In this document: one piece after another, positions 54,986 to 64,000 of the stretch
Position numbering within the stretch: position 1 is the first letter of the stretch
How the letters are laid out: every line of letters starts with the position of its first letter
Assembly (NCBI GenBank): GCA_951640165.1
Contig: OX621247.1
Span: 26,572,001 to 26,636,000 of the forward strand
Source: Pseudoips prasinana
Lineage: Eukaryota > Arthropoda > Insecta > Lepidoptera > Nolidae
Length of the DNA: 64,000 nucleotides
Direction: 5' to 3'
The notes under the pieces: generated by a model
Seen by the model: the letters and a program-made list of their open reading frames with translations, nothing else
Databases searched by the model: none
What the model was told of the DNA's origin: nothing
Translations under genes and position numbers: made by a program

Positions 54986-55682
54986 ATTGTTGTTCGTTGT
55001 GCGTGTGTATGTATGTAGTCTAACGAAGCTTACGGGCGGCGGCGCGGCGGTCACGCGCGATCTCGCAATGGCTATTTTTTAGTGGAAAAGGGTCAGTGCG
55101 ATTTCAATTCTCTTCTCGCCTTGTCTCGTCTCACCACTCTGGTGGAAAATCACCTTCAGCGTTCTCCTCAACGTTTGATGACGTTGCTAGTTCCGCCCCC
55201 TGAATAAACTAAAATATATTATTCATACATCTGACGCTAAGAGCTAACATAGTGGAAACTGTAACGGCTAATTCTCGTAATAATTTTAGTTTGGGCTTGG
55301 CCAACCGTTTCAATCTTTTCAGGGCCAACATTAATTAATTATGTGAGTTACTCATCATAGTTTTAACCCTCGATTTTAGATAAGATTCCCACGGACAACC
55401 CTATTTGTATCCCTTTGCGAGACCCAGGTGTCCAGTGGATCGTTTCACTAGAAACCATTTAGTCGCTCTGAACTGGTCACTCCCTTAAGGCTGGATTAAC
55501 TAGTTCCTTATTGTATATTTGTTTTCCATTTTCCTTTTCATTCGTCTTAATTTTTCCTTAATTGCAATAAAATGGACGTGTATTTTATGTGCGAAGGTTT
55601 TCTTTTATTCAGGTTTTTCGGTCTGTGTTTTAACGTAAGACTATTTCTTCAGACAAACTTTGGTGTAAATAAATAAGTGTAG
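54986..55682. other. No gene recognised
   Basis: A GC-rich patch at 55030-55070 ('cgggcggcggcgcggcggtc') is not linked to a frame. Confidence 0.4.
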
Positions 55683-55805
55683 TTTTTTTTTTTTTTAAAG
55701 ACAACGCCCGCATTAGAGAATTTTATCCCTGTGTCGCGGGGTATTTTACAAACATATAATAGACGGACACAAATTACACCCAGACTCAGAACAACTATTT
55801 ATGGT
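55683..55805 (-). repeat. SINE family A, 3' part
   Basis: A T-run, 'gacaacgcccgcattagag', 'tccctgtgtcgcggggtatt', 'cacccagactcagaacaact'. The tRNA-like head is missing. Confidence 0.8.
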
Positions 55806-55825
55806 TTTTTTACATGTATTATATA

Positions 55826-56006
55826 CTAGGTGTGCCCCGCGGTTTTACCCGCATTAAACTTTATAAATTATAGCCTATGTGTTAATCCAGGTTGTCAGCT
55901 AACTCCATACCAAATTTTATTAAAATCTCTCCAGCCTTTTAGACGTGAAGAAGTAACAAACATACACACTCACAAACTTTCGTCTTTATAATATTAGTAG
56001 GATAAG
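55826..56006 (-). repeat. Helitron-like repeat, near complete
   Basis: From 'ctaggtgtgccccgcggttt' (3' end) to 'ataatattagtagga' (5' end). Hairpin 'ccgcggttttacccg' next to the CTAG end. Confidence 0.75.
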
Positions 56007-56094
56007 AGAATTCGTTTTATTAATTATCTAAGTTTGTAATGCTGTATTATCCAGTGAATTTGTGTTGGTCACTTATGAATGACAAAATAAAAAG

Positions 56095-56490
56095 TCAAAA
56101 TACAAAATTAATATATAGTGTTTATTTTTTATTTATTTAACCATTTATGTACACATAAATAGAAACATAATAACAATAAATAATACAAGGAAAAGATTGT
56201 ACAAAGGTACTGCTTATTTCAAAAGAAATCTCTTCCAGCAGACCCGCGAGAGGAGAAACTAACTAGAAAAGAGCATATTATGTGTAGTTTACGCTTCTAT
56301 ATACGACATACAAAGTGTATGTATACACTACATACTAATAATACACAGATACCTATAAGGGGAATATATATAAGGGCTATATAATATACTACCTATACAT
56401 ACTATTATCAGGATAATCATCCAGGCAGGTTTAATCATCCAGGATGCAATTTGCAAGCCCGACGCCCGCAAAAAAATATGCACATAATTC
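56095..56490 (+). repeat. Relative of the nested element at 30937-31241
   Basis: 'tcaaaatacaaaattaatat' at 56095 and 'ggtttaatcatccaggatgc', 'aatttgcaagcccgacgccc' at 56429-56470 match the left arm and core. The middle is different, and the inverted arm is absent. Confidence 0.6.
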
Positions 56491-58247
56491 ATAATTAATT
56501 TATTGTTTACAAACATGGGTACACTTATTATCATGCAAATATCATCTGTCGTTTTTAAGTGATTAAGTAACAAACATACAAACTTTTACATTACCTGTAA
56601 TGATTATATCCATTGTACTTAATGTGTTATTTTTGTTCTCTATAGAACCCATAATTCCCTTCCATATCTAAACGAAAGGTGGAGAAGCAACCTGATACAG
56701 GCATATACCAGTTGTTTCAACTGTTTGCCTGTTCTCCTACATAATAATAATATCTTATTTATCTCACAAGTGCACTCAAGTATAAGTAAATATCAAAATG
56801 AACTAGGTACCTTTCTTCCAAGTGGCGTGAAATCTCATCTTTTCTGAACACCATATACAATACTTGAGGAATTTATTCATTCCACTTTGCTTAACTCACT
56901 CGAATGCGTTCACTGAAAATCCTAACTCAGTTGTGTGAAATGTTTAACATTAATCATGTGGAAGGAAATGTGAATTTTGAGAAAGTGAAATGACGAAGTG
57001 GGAATTGTATTTTGGAAGTTTTACAACTAAGAACCGTTTTGAATTATGCGATGTCGTTCACTCTTTTGCATTTGATGATCTGATGCAATTGACTTGGTAC
57101 ATTGGACTCAGATAATAAACATAAAAGCTATAACACTAATAGGAGCTTAATACCAGGAGCAACAACAAATTCCAAAATAATTGATTGACTTCCAATAAAA
57201 AATGTCGATTTTTGTCTATTTTCCGAACTATTTTTCTTTTATTTATTACGATTCATGGGTATTCATTTATTCTAAAATGGCGAAATGATCTTCCGCCATT
57301 TTAGAATGAATGAATAAGTTGGAAAGGTATTCAATATATAGTGAATGCTTAGTATTCCCGGAAGCAAGCATATTTGCAATGGCAACCTTATTTCTGGTAC
57401 TGTTAATTTGAAATATTCGTTGCAATTATAGAACTTACGTATATTTGAAAACCAGTTTACACCCAATCTGACTTAATATGAAATCAACTTAATTATTTTC
57501 CGACTGCGGGGCCTGTTTTTACAATGAGAGGGAATAAGCTATAGTCCCCTAGGCCTCATATGGTTTGACAGACTTAACATGCCATAAAGACGAAGTTTTC
57601 ATAGATAATATACTAGTATAAATAAAATCACGTACTAGATACTTCTAAACTTTTAGTAACTATGAACAAGAATCTGAGTCTAAAGTCAAATGGAGCTTCC
57701 AAATCGGTTGGTTCGCAATCTTACGAGGTACATACACCACTTGACCTGCAGTCTAAACGAAGCCAAGGAGAAGTACCATCAAAATAGAATCCCCAATTAT
57801 TCCGATCTTTTCAATGACTTCATAAAGCAATAACTTCCAAAATATCGAGGGCTCTCATCACAATGGACGCAAATTATAATCCAATATTGAAAAACGGCTG
57901 AAGCTGTACTTATAAGATGTAGGTTTCTTGCCGAATACCGGTCTGTTAGCTTTTGAATGCATTTCCCAACCATTGTGCGATATGATTTAAACGCTTAAAC
58001 GACTTCCATAGAAAGTTCTGAAAGGTATATAAGCCTTTGTCATTGTATAAAGATTTTTATGGGATTTTAAAAGGGTTTGAAAATTGAATGATTTGCATAA
58101 ATTTTAGTTTTAGAACATATTTAAGGCCCTTCAGCGCATTTTTCATGTGTGCCAAGTAAAAAGTCGGCTGAATTTAAGGAACATATTTTGCTATATGAAA
58201 TAAGATTTTTTTTGCCCATAATAATTGGTTACTTATCGCATTTTTTT
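56491..58247. other. No gene seen; one hairpin
   Basis: 57260-57316 is a hairpin ('tattcatttattctaaaatg' and complement). Otherwise AT-rich sequence without recognisable repeats. Confidence 0.45.
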
Positions 58248-58400
58248 TATACAAGAGGGCGACAAACGAGCAAGTGGGTCACCTGATGGTAAGTGATCAC
58301 CACCGCCCATGGACACTCGCAACACCAGAGGTCGCGGGTGCGTTGTCGGCCCTTATAAAAGTCCGCAAGCGAGTGTTGCTGACCAACCCAGATGAGCTCT
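58248..58400 (-). repeat. Dispersed repeat J, copy 4
   Basis: 'caagagggcgacaaacgagc', 'cctgatggtaagtgatcacc', 'cccatggacactcgcaacac'. Confidence 0.75.
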
Positions 58401-58756
58401 GGCAGCCTTACTCACACGCAGAAACACAACATTAAGTTATTAATGTTATTATTAAAGAACTTCTGTAAGGTGGAGGAACTTCCCCAGTCGTGCTGCTCTT
58501 TGAGCGAATCTAATAAAATCTAAAATTTACAATTAGACCCGGCAGGTATCGGTATAATCGGGATCTAGGTTTTCAACTAGACTGCTTAGATTGGTTATAA
58601 ACCGTTTTGCTAGACTTTGTTGAGCGCTTGCGTTACATCTAAGAAGAGCGACGAATATTGCCAACTTTAAGCACATGTCATTAGACTTAGATTTTGTTTC
58701 TATAATTCGTGAGTTCGATAGCTATTTTCTACATTCTATAAAATGACATAAAACTT
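58401..58756. other. No gene seen
   Basis: Unassigned. Confidence 0.4.
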
Positions 58757-58978
58757 ACTTATCGTACAGTTTGTTCAAGCCGCCCAGTAGGCCTCAGATA
58801 TGGTTTAACGACTGTTGCTTAGTGCCTACAACCGGGGCCGCCAGCTTAACGTGCCCCCCGAAGCAAGAAGACGCTCAGAAATCAAACCACTTTGCCGCTC
58901 ACCCATCTAAGTAGTAAGTACTGACGCCTAGTGGTTAACCTCGCTGAGCCGGTGAGAGCATCTAACTATGAGCGCCTC
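58757..58978 (-). repeat. 5S-derived SINE, reversed, with damaged 5S core
   Basis: 'gttcaagccgcccagtaggc', 'gaagcaagaagacgctcaga', 'ctcacccatcta' then 'gtggttaacctcgctgagcc' and 'tgagagcatctaactatgag'. Part of the 5S C-box region is replaced. Confidence 0.8.
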
Positions 58979-59011
58979 TATATAAAAAAGAAAACATATC
59001 ATTAGAGTAAT

Positions 59012-59210
59012 TCAATTGTGTAATACTGTTAACATAACACAGTAGTCTTTTGACGTTTGACATCTGTCATTCGTACTAGCATTGCATATCGGAATATTAT
59101 AGCGGTTTTAAATGAACCGCTATAATATTCCGATATGCAATGCTAGTACGAATGACAGATGTCAAACGTCAAAAGACTACTGTGTTATTTTAACAGTATT
59201 ACACAATTGA
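59012..59210. repeat. 199-bp near-perfect palindrome
   Basis: Arms of about 95 bases ('tcaattgtgtaatactgtta', 'cagtagtcttttgacgtttg', 'atcggaatattatagcggtt') are inverted around 'ttaaat' near 59111. The junction near 59035/59187 differs slightly. No coding capacity. Confidence 0.95.
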
Positions 59211-59331
59211 CATCTGTCATTAATATTGATTTAACCGACAATGTAGCATTACTCAGTAGTTTGACATTAATAGGTCAGTGACATTAAAACGACTGTTCCA
59301 ATTATAACAATAAAAAATAATTCAATAATAT

Positions 59332-59940
59332 CTAGGGACAATGTCACACAGATCATCCTAGCCCCAAACTAAGCAAAGCTTGTACTATGGGTACCAGGCA
59401 ACGATATACATACTTATATAGATAGATAAATACTTAAGGGGCCTTTTACAGTCCACTAGCGCCGCCAATCGAAAAAATGTCATAACTCGTAAATAGAATC
59501 AAAAATACAAAATGTGGTCTATTATTACTGTAGAAAAGGCAATAACGTAATTTTATAACACATTGTCAACACTTGAAATATAGCTGTTTAGCTAAATCGT
59601 GCATTTGTAACAAAAACGGCCGTTTATGTTTTGAATGCACGAATGAACTAAACAGCTATATTTCAAGTGTTGATAAGGTGTTATACAATTACGTTATTGC
59701 CTTTTCCACCGTAATAATAGAACATATTTTGTATTTTTGATTCTATTTACGAGTTATGACATTTTTTCGATTGGCGGCGCTAGTGGACTGTAATAGGCCT
59801 CTTAAATACATAGAAAACATCCATGACTCAGAAACAAATATTCGTGCTCACCACACAAATATTTGCACTTACCGGGATTCGAACCCAGGACCACCAGCTT
59901 CGTAGGCAGGAGCACTACCAACTAGGCTGCGATGATCGTT
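59332..59940 (-). repeat. SINE family D, split by a foldback element
   Basis: Minus order: tRNA-like head 59940-59873 ('tagttggtagtgctcctgcc', B box 'ggttcgaatcc'), 'gagcacgaatatttgtttct', then the insertion, then 'taagtatttatctatctata', 'ggtacccatagtacaagct', 'cctagatattattg'. It provides the empty site for the Tc1-like element at 1464. Confidence 0.85.
59438..59801. mobile_element. 364-bp foldback element with TTAA duplication (piggyBac-type MITE)
   Basis: Nearly the whole element is an inverted repeat: 'cagtccactagcgccgcc' at the left edge and 'ggcggcgctagtggactg' at the right, continuing inward through 'gtcataactcgtaaatagaa', 'ggcaataacgtaatt' and 'aacagctatatttcaagtgt'. TTAA lies at 59434-59437 and 59802-59805. 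The SINE copy at 3090-3100 has a single TTAA there. TTAA specificity points to piggyBac-type mobilisation. Confidence 0.92.
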
Positions 59941-59973
59941 CAATGCAGAATTGCCTAGTGTTTGGTATACGTA

Positions 59974-60108
59974 CATACGCCAGCACATCAAACTACCCCA
60001 ATCTGTCAAATTTCTTTTCTAGATTTTCAACTTTATCACAAAAGGATAAGGTTCACTTTCAATTGGGGAAATTTGACGGATTGGGGCAGTTTGATGTGCT
60101 GGCGTCTG
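59974..60108 (-). mobile_element. 135-bp TA-MITE, copy 7
   Basis: Ends 'catacgccagcac' and 'gtgctggcgtctg' flanked by TA. Confidence 0.93.
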
Positions 60109-60589
60109 TACTTATTGAAACACATTGATAAGTATAAGTACCCTCTATCCTCATTGGAAATTGGTCTTTAAAATAAGAAAATCAAACTAACAATTCTAAT
60201 AAAAATACGCGGTTCCCCGATATCTCCGGAAAGAACCCAAGACTCCATCTCTTCTATTTATTTTTCAGACAAAGATAAAAGCGTTCGTTTCATAAGGGAT
60301 TTGTACAATGGGTGTTTGGAGCTCGGAAGATAACATTGGTAATATTAAAATATGGATATGGATTTAGTCTACTTTGATATTAAACCCTCAAGAGGAATTT
60401 TAATATTTTTACGATTACGCCGTAGTTAGTACCGAAGCGTAGCCGTGTCGTGGGCGTCCGCCGCGCCGCCGAAAAATCAGTGAAGAATAGATGGGTTCTT
60501 CTTATATTGATATAAAACCTGTGCACATAAAATTATTGACAGCACGTGTTGCGGTTAAGACAGTCGACTCTCCACTATAAATTAAAATA
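60109..60589. other. No gene seen
   Basis: A SINE A head trace lies at 60541-60575 ('cacgtgttgcggttaagaca'). Confidence 0.4.
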
Positions 60590-60659
60590 TGTATGTATCT
60601 ATACTTACATAAAATAAAATCGTAGGAAAATCAAAAATGTACATTGAATATTTTTTAAA

Positions 60660-60924
60660 AAGGATGCTTGGGGCGTGATCTATAATCGATATCGAAGCCA
60701 AAAATATAAATTTTAGTATTTTTGTCTGTGTGTCTGTTTGTGTGTATGTATGGCCGGGCTAAACTTAAAAAGTACTGCATGGATTTAATTCAAATTTTGC
60801 ATGAATATTATTAAGAGGTCGGGTCAACATATAGGCTACATATTATCACGCTATCACCTACGGGGGAGGAGCTGTGATAATTTATCAAATTTAACGCGGG
60901 TACAACCGCGGGGCACAGCTAGTT
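60660..60924 (+). repeat. Helitron-like repeat, second subfamily, complete 3' end
   Basis: 'ggcgtgatctataatcgata', 'tgtctgtgtgtctgtttgtg', 'aaaagtactgcatggattta', 'gaggtcgggtcaacatatag', hairpin 'gcgggtacaaccgc' and 'ggggcacagctag' before T. Confidence 0.75.
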
Positions 60925-61308
60925 TAGAAATAAATAAGTATGTTTATCAGTTGTGTGATTTTCATCATATACGCTCTGCTACAAGTATGGGTTCAGATGG
61001 CTGTGAGTTTAGTAGTCCCGCCCGAGATAATTATAAAAAAAAATAGAAAATTTTCAAATGACTACAGTAATTTGGATCTTATTACTCAATAAATAGAATT
61101 GAAACTTCTTAAATGTTCAATTTATAGTCTAATGATAAGTTGTTAAGCAATTAAGGCGTCTTTGAAATCCCTTATAAAAGATTAAGGATCTATTATTCGT
61201 ACCACTTGAAGTATTCAGAACAAAACAGATTGTTCCGGACGATCAATTTCTTCAAATTGAAAACATTGAAATGGAATTAAATCACGGCAAATGAAAGAAA
61301 TAAATGTT
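60925..61308. other. No gene seen
   Basis: AT-rich flank of the LTR element. A short target duplication cannot be tested because the other LTR lies outside the window. Confidence 0.4.
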
Positions 61309-61463
61309 GTTAAAGAAAAACCACAGAAATTCATGTCGTCTTTTATTCCATATTTTTCCTTTTACTGTCACAATCTTCTATATTTTACAAACCTTTTTAT
61401 CTGTCATGTCAAGTCTGTTCTTGAGGCGGCCAACGTCATTTCAGGTCTAAAAAGTCCGTAACA
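61309..61463 (-). repeat. Probable 3' LTR of the BEL/Pao element
   Basis: On the minus strand 'ggaggtgggga' (a polypurine tract) is followed at once by TGTTACGG, a typical LTR start. AATAAA lies at about 61350 within it. The far end is placed at '...tttaaca', giving about 155 bp. This end is uncertain without the other LTR. Confidence 0.5.
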
Positions 61464-61489
61464 TCCCCACCTCCAGTATTGAGACTCAA

Positions 61490-61775
61490 TACTCCCAGTC
61501 AGATCAGGTCAGGGCAAGGCAGTCTAGGTCAAGCCAAGTCACCCTAAGTCAATCAGGTTGGGTTAAGTCAGAAAGAACCTGCTCGCATAATGTGTCCGGT
61601 CAGATCAGACTGCTCATGTCAGAGCAACTGATTAAGAAATCTGCTCGATGTCTTGTCAAATCGGCAGTTCTCAATGTCAGACCAATTAGTCACGTCAGAC
61701 TAGTCTGGTAAGTACGAAGTCAGGTTCTTCAGTCAATAGGACGATTTATAAGTTTAGTCAGGTACCTTACATTGT
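61490..61775 (-). repeat. GTCAG-rich untranslated region of the BEL/Pao element
   Basis: Between the end of pol and the LTR, short words such as 'gtcagatcag', 'ggtcaagcc', 'caatgtcagacc' and 'gtcagactagtct' recur irregularly every 10-25 bases. No open frame. Confidence 0.6.
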
Positions 61776-61780
61776 GCGAG

Positions 61781-62377
61781 TCAGTCAGAAGAAGGTCGTA
61801 CGTCTAGTCTGCAAATTTTGGTTACAGGTCGTCGGTAGGTTCCGGCTGTAGTCTTTACGTCTACAACTCGTACTTGTCCGTCTCGGCCCGGGTAACATTC
61901 TGTAACGATCCCCTTCGGCCACACATTTCGAGGTAGTTGGTCGTCACAAACTATCACAACATCGTCTAACTTTACAGGCTCGACGGTACGGAACCACTTC
62001 CCCCTTTTTGTCAATGTTGGCAGACACTCCTTGACCCAACGTTTCCAAACTAAATCTGCCAGTCTCTGAGATCGTCGCCATGATCGTCTGAGTAAATCTG
62101 TGTCATTAAAAGTGTCTAAGGTCTGAGTCGTAAAATCGGTCACACCGCCAAAAATAAAATGATTTGGTGTTAGTGGTGGATCGTCATCATGGTCAATAGA
62201 AACGTCTGTCAATGGTCGGCTATTTACAAACATTTCAGTTTCAGTCAAAACAGTTAATAAAATTTGATGTGTCGGTGTCTGATCAATAATGTCGATTTTA
62301 GGGCAGTCTTCACCGATCGAACCATTCTCTCCCAACAACCACCTTGATGTGGTGAGTTGGGACAAATGTTTCTCCAA
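61781..62377 (-). pseudogene. BEL/Pao pol, integrase end and C-terminal domain
   Basis: Contains FVNSRPLTD, the PLTPNHFIFGG block and WKRWVKECLPTL, followed by the SH3-like C-terminal portion (VIVCDDQLPRNVWPKGIV), features of the conserved region after the BEL/Pao integrase core. The frame differs from that of the upstream integrase segment, showing a frameshift at about 62300-62340. The stop at 61781 is probably the natural end of pol. Confidence 0.85.
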
Positions 62378-62999
62378 TTAACATGGCGAACACTCGAAAA
62401 TTGGCGAAGTCGATCTTGATCAAGTCGTTCGACATAACGACGTAATTCGTTATCGGCACCTTTAAAAGTAGTCGCATTGTCAGACCAAAGCTCAAGTGGC
62501 GTGCCACGTCTTGAGATAAAACGTCGTAAAGCCATTATAACGCTGTCGGATGTTAAATCATCGACAAGTTCAATGTGAATCGCTCGAACTGTAAGGCATG
62601 TACTTTCACTGTCATTGGTCCAAAATAGTCTAGTCCGGTATACGCGAAGGCTCGTACAGCTGTCAGGCGTGATTCTGGGATTTGACCCATTATTGGAGGA
62701 TTCGGTTCAGCCCGTTTATTTTTACATGTTTGACACTCTCGCCACGCCGCCTTGACAGCTGAACGCCCACGAAGCAACCAAAATCTCTGTCTTAAGTCAT
62801 TGTGTACCTTTTCTTTTCCTATATGAGCTGCATCTTTGTGATATTGTAGAATAAGTAACTTTACAAAATAGTCACGTGGGCATAAAATAATCGGATTTTT
62901 GGTGTCATAGCTAGTAACGGTAGCAGAGTTTATACGGCTATGAGCGCGTATTAAACCGTCAGAGTCCAGAAATGGAACAAGTTTATAAAGCCTACTGTC
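62254..62999 (-). pseudogene. BEL/Pao integrase, frame broken
   Basis: Near 62860-62700 lies the HHCC zinc-binding part (YHKDAAH then CQTCKNKRA). The DDE core has the first D in TGLDYFGP (about 62630), the second in LWSDNATTFKG (about 62490) and the E in GGCWERMVRS (about 62330). The frame shifts at about 62600 and again near 62300, so no single frame spans the catalytic core. Confidence 0.85.
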
Positions 63000-63009
63000 T
63001 TTGCCTACA

Positions 63010-63561
63010 TTACTTGTGGTCTGTGTCTACATTACTTGTGGTCTGAAGAGTGTGCATCTCACCTGAAAATGTCCTTTTTTGACAGCCTTTCAACAAAAAC
63101 AGCTCTGCTGATCTGGTCTCCTCAGCCTGTAGTTCTCCTGATAGACGAACTGGCGATCGTAGATTGGCTATAAATCGCAAAATCCACGCTGTAGTGCGTA
63201 CCAATCGCCAATAAGATGAAAAACGCGTGATATCAGGAAGTGTTACATTACCTGTAGCAGTAGTTAGTAGAACGGTCTTAACTTCAGGGTCGTTGTAAAG
63301 ATCGGGCTCATGAGATATTTCAACTGTATCTTCATCGTGATGAAGAAATTCTGGACCTTCTAACCACATTGAACTTACTTCAGATATTGGTGAAGCCTCT
63401 CTAGTCGCAAGATCAGCAGGATTCAAGTGTGTTGGTACCCACTTCCAGCATTGAGGCTCAGTAAGTTCTAAAATTTCACTAACTCGGTGCGCTACAAAAG
63501 GCTTAAATCTTCCTACTTCCGATCTGATCCAACATAAAATAGTCTTAGAGTCTGACCACAA
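63010..63561 (-). pseudogene. BEL/Pao RNase H region and connector
   Basis: Encodes [25 protein letters not shown] and WVPTHLNPADLATRE, the conserved RNase H-end motifs of BEL/Pao. A 22-base tandem duplication at about 63004-63047 ('tacattacttgtggtctg' twice) shifts the frame and ends this segment. Confidence 0.85.
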
Positions 63562-63977
63562 AAAGACTCGAGAAATTTTGAGATCAATATTGTGAAACCA
63601 CCCTGTGCATGGATATTGATGACGTCATTAGCCAAGTTCTTTCCCTGCTCAATCGTATCCACAGAAATGATCAAATCATCCATGTAATGGTGATCTACAA
63701 TTGCTTTAACTGCTTCGGGATGAGAGTCTCTAAATCTTTCGGCGTTAATGTTCTTAATATACTGTGCTGACGCTGGAGAGCAGATAGCACCGAAGATCAT
63801 TACATTCATTTCATACTCATCGTTCTCCCATAAGAAACGTTGAGCTGAACGATCTCTTTCCATTATAACCACTTGATGAAACATCTCTCGAATGTCACCA
63901 ATCACAGCATATTTATGGCATCTAAATTGTAACAGCATACCGGGTAGCGAGTTCATTAAATCTGGTCCAGTTAACAA
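63513..63977 (-). pseudogene. BEL/Pao reverse transcriptase, palm region
   Basis: Shows [14 protein letters not shown] and the catalytic YMDD at about 63680 ([13 protein letters not shown]), preceded by [11 protein letters not shown]. The frame goes wrong near 63590 just after the palm and before the RNase H segment. The N-terminal fingers continue beyond the window edge. Confidence 0.88.
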
Positions 63978-64000
63978 AAAATCATTTAATGACTTACCGT

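Larger units (their letters stand above)
61309..64000 (-). mobile_element. BEL/Pao LTR retrotransposon, 3' part, decayed
   Basis: Read leftward from the window edge: reverse transcriptase, RNase H, integrase and C-terminal pol sequence, then a non-coding region, a purine tract and an LTR. The domain order and the distinctive post-RNase H and C-terminal sequences are those of BEL/Pao. Several frameshifts and a small duplication break the frame, so this copy cannot make a working polyprotein. Gag, protease and the 5' LTR are outside the window. Confidence 0.88.

Noticed and set aside
59962..60171. Open frame of 69 codons
   Set aside because: It is a chance frame through the MITE at 59974; similar frames occur over the copies at 3753, 21895 and 53010.

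Overview
This window looks like nuclear DNA from a moth or butterfly (order Lepidoptera). The evidence is an AT-rich, gene-poor background packed with short interspersed repeats of kinds common in lepidopteran genomes: tRNA-derived SINEs, a repeat ending in 'cacttggccgg', 3' tails of RTE-like elements with 'atcatcatcat' ends, and Helitron-like repeats ending in 'cacagctag'. The species cannot be told from the sequence alone.

Only one protein gene is recognisable: a complete, uninterrupted gene for subunit 2 of DNA polymerase epsilon (8473-10050, minus). A second intact reading frame (23269-23865, plus) encodes a 198-residue protein I do not recognise. A nuclear tRNA-His(GTG) gene lies at 12049-12120. 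A possible first exon with a clean splice donor ends at 12926. An exon-like frame with a good acceptor but a broken downstream frame lies at about 29590-29904 (minus).

The rest is a layered archive of transposons. From left to right: a broken Jockey/CR1-like reverse transcriptase (1-1232); an apparently intact Tc1-like DNA transposon (1464-3055) inside a SINE; a 929-bp element with about 145-bp inverted ends (4552-5480); the polymerase gene; the tRNA gene; several hairpin and inverted-repeat elements (14-18 kb); a 5'-truncated copy of the first retroelement (20431-20782); the unknown gene (23 kb); a dead mariner (27969-29292) inside another repeat; nested palindromes (31 kb); a roughly 3-kb element with inverted ends (36029-39093) carrying fifteen perfect-period 53-bp repeats made from the B-box half of a tRNA-derived SINE; a SPIN/Charlie-like hAT MITE (53690-54100); a 199-bp palindrome (59 kb); a TTAA-flanked foldback element (59438-59801) inside a SINE; and a broken BEL/Pao LTR retrotransposon running off the right edge (61309-64000).

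Many insertions can be read exactly because an uninterrupted copy of the target repeat is present elsewhere in the window. Two repeat families deserve notice: a 135-bp TA-flanked MITE with seven copies, and a SINE whose head matches 5S rRNA rather than a tRNA. All homology statements come from reading the sequence; no database search was run.
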